Origin: Nomia melanderi
Lineage: Eukaryota; Arthropoda; Insecta; Hymenoptera; Halictidae
Direction of reading: 5' to 3'
Length of the DNA stretch: 64,000 nucleotides
Assembly (NCBI RefSeq): GCF_051020985.1
Contig: NW_027475353.1
Coordinates: 1 to 64,000, forward strand
This document shows, in pieces, positions 62,633-64,000 of this stretch. Position 1 is the first letter of the stretch; each line of letters starts with the position of its first letter. Under the pieces are notes generated by a model, which worked only from the letters and a program-made list of their open reading frames with translations, did not search any database and was not told the DNA's origin. A program made the position numbers and the translations under genes.

Positions 62633-64000
62633 ATATAAAACTATATAAAACTATGTAAAACTATATAAAACTATATAAAACGATATAAAACTAACAAAAC
62701 GATATAAACCTATATAAAGCTATACAAAACTAATAAAACTATATAAAACTGTATAGTACAATATAAAACTATATAAAACTATATGAAACTAACAAAACTA
62801 TATAAAACTATATAAAACTAACAGACCTATATAAAACTATATAAAACTATACAAAACTAACAAAACTATATAAACCTATATAAAGCTAAATAAAACTATT
62901 AAAACTATATAAAACTATATAAAATTATATAAAACCAACAAAACTATATAAAACTATATAAAACTATATAAAACCAACAAAACTATATAAAACTATATAA
63001 AACTATATAAAACCATGTAAAACTAATAAAACTATATAAAACTATATAAAAATATATAAAACTCTATAAAACTGTATAAAACTACATAAAACTATATAAA
63101 ACTATATAATACTAAGAAAACTATATAAAACTATATAAATCTATATAAAACTATATAAAACTATATAAAAATATATAAAACTATATAAAACTATATAATT
63201 CTATATAAAACTATATAAAACCATATAAAACTAATAAAACTATATAAAACTATATAGTACTATATAAAACTGTATATACTTATATAAAACTAACAAAACT
63301 ATATAAAACTATATAAAACTATATAAATCATTATAAAACTATATAAATCTAATGAAACCATATAAATCTAATAAAACTATATAAAACTATATATAACTCT
63401 TTAAAACTATCCATAACTATATAAAACAATAAAAAACTAATAAAATTCTATTAAAACTATATAAATCTATATAAAACTGTATAATACTATAGAAAACTAA
63501 ATAAATCTATATAAAACATTATAAAACTATACAAAACTATATAAAACTATATAACACTATATAAAACTAACAAAACTATATAAAACTATATAAATCTGTA
63601 TAATACTATATAAAACTATATAAAGCTATAACAAAACTAATAAAATTAATAAAACTAATAAAACCAATAAAAGTGATAAAACTATATAAAACCATATAAA
63701 ACTGTATAAAACTTTATAAAACTATGTAAACCTGTATAAAAATATATAGAACTATATAAAACTAATAAAACTATATAAAACTGTCTGAAACTGTATAAAA
63801 CTATATAAACTATACAAAACTGTATAAAACTATATAAAACTATGTAAACTATATAAAATTATACAAAACTATATGAAACGACATAAAACTCTCTAAAACT
63901 ATATAAAACTATGTAAAACTATATAAAACTATGTAAAACTATATAAAACTATGTAAAACTATATAAAACTATATAAAACTAACAAAACTATATAAACCTA
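62633..64000 (+). repeat. SatA 10-bp satellite block 5 (runs off the window)
   Basis: CTATATAAAA with CTAACAAAA and CTAATAAAA variants, same polarity as blocks 2-4. Monomers vary more around 63640-63720 (CTAATAAAACCAATAAAAGT). No other feature is visible. Confidence 0.94.

Overview
The window looks like heterochromatin from an arthropod, most likely an insect and plausibly a hymenopteran. No intact host gene is visible. Three points support the host guess. BEL/Pao retrotransposons are confined to animals. The U2-derived repeat carries the insect-type loop (GGCCTTATGG). U2-targeting retrotransposons of the R2/NeSL superclade (Utopia) have been reported from wasps. The species itself is not determined.

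Two satellites make up most of the window. SatA has a 10-bp A+T-rich monomer (consensus CTATATAAAA, with 9-bp variants CTAATAAAA and CTAACAAAA). It fills about 1-8225, 21529-41460, 42471-46346, 60713-61685 and 62633-64000. U2Sat has a 56-bp monomer and fills about 8226-13857, 46347-47410, 56816-58664 and 59561-60712. Its minus-strand consensus reproduces the first 36 nt of U2 snRNA followed by about 20 unrelated nt. Both satellites show higher-order duplications and orientation switches.

Mobile elements punctuate the arrays. (1) A nearly complete BEL/Pao LTR retrotransposon lies at 13858-21528, with LTRs, tRNA-Tyr PBS, gag, pol and PPT. It sits exactly at a U2Sat/SatA junction and has no matching target-site duplication. 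(2) A solo LTR of the same family lies at 41461-42470 with a 5-bp duplication. (3) Two solo LTRs of a second family, in opposite orientations, lie at 58665-59560 and 61686-62632. (4) A decayed minus-strand R2-superclade non-LTR element (element A) occupies about 47411-54212 plus 5' sequence; it has N-terminal zinc fingers, RT, a CCHC knuckle and a restriction-like endonuclease. (5) A 5'-truncated 3'-UTR fragment of the same family (element B) lies at 55507-56815.

The main discovery concerns U2. On the minus strand, element B is preceded by U2 nt 1-36 (56816-56851), the last 36 nt of a satellite monomer. It is followed by a diverged but recognisable U2 snRNA from about nt 38 to the 3' end (55356-55506), with Sm site and stem IV. 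Element B therefore splits a U2 sequence inside the branch-point-recognition segment, the behaviour expected of a U2-targeting (Utopia-like) retrotransposon. The surrounding satellite is built from the U2 piece that ends at that same point. The two 3' UTRs share a terminal hairpin with a compensatory base-pair change and a long-range inverted repeat. These are candidate RNA structures for target-primed reverse transcription. U2 comparisons rest on my knowledge of animal U2 sequences, not on a search.
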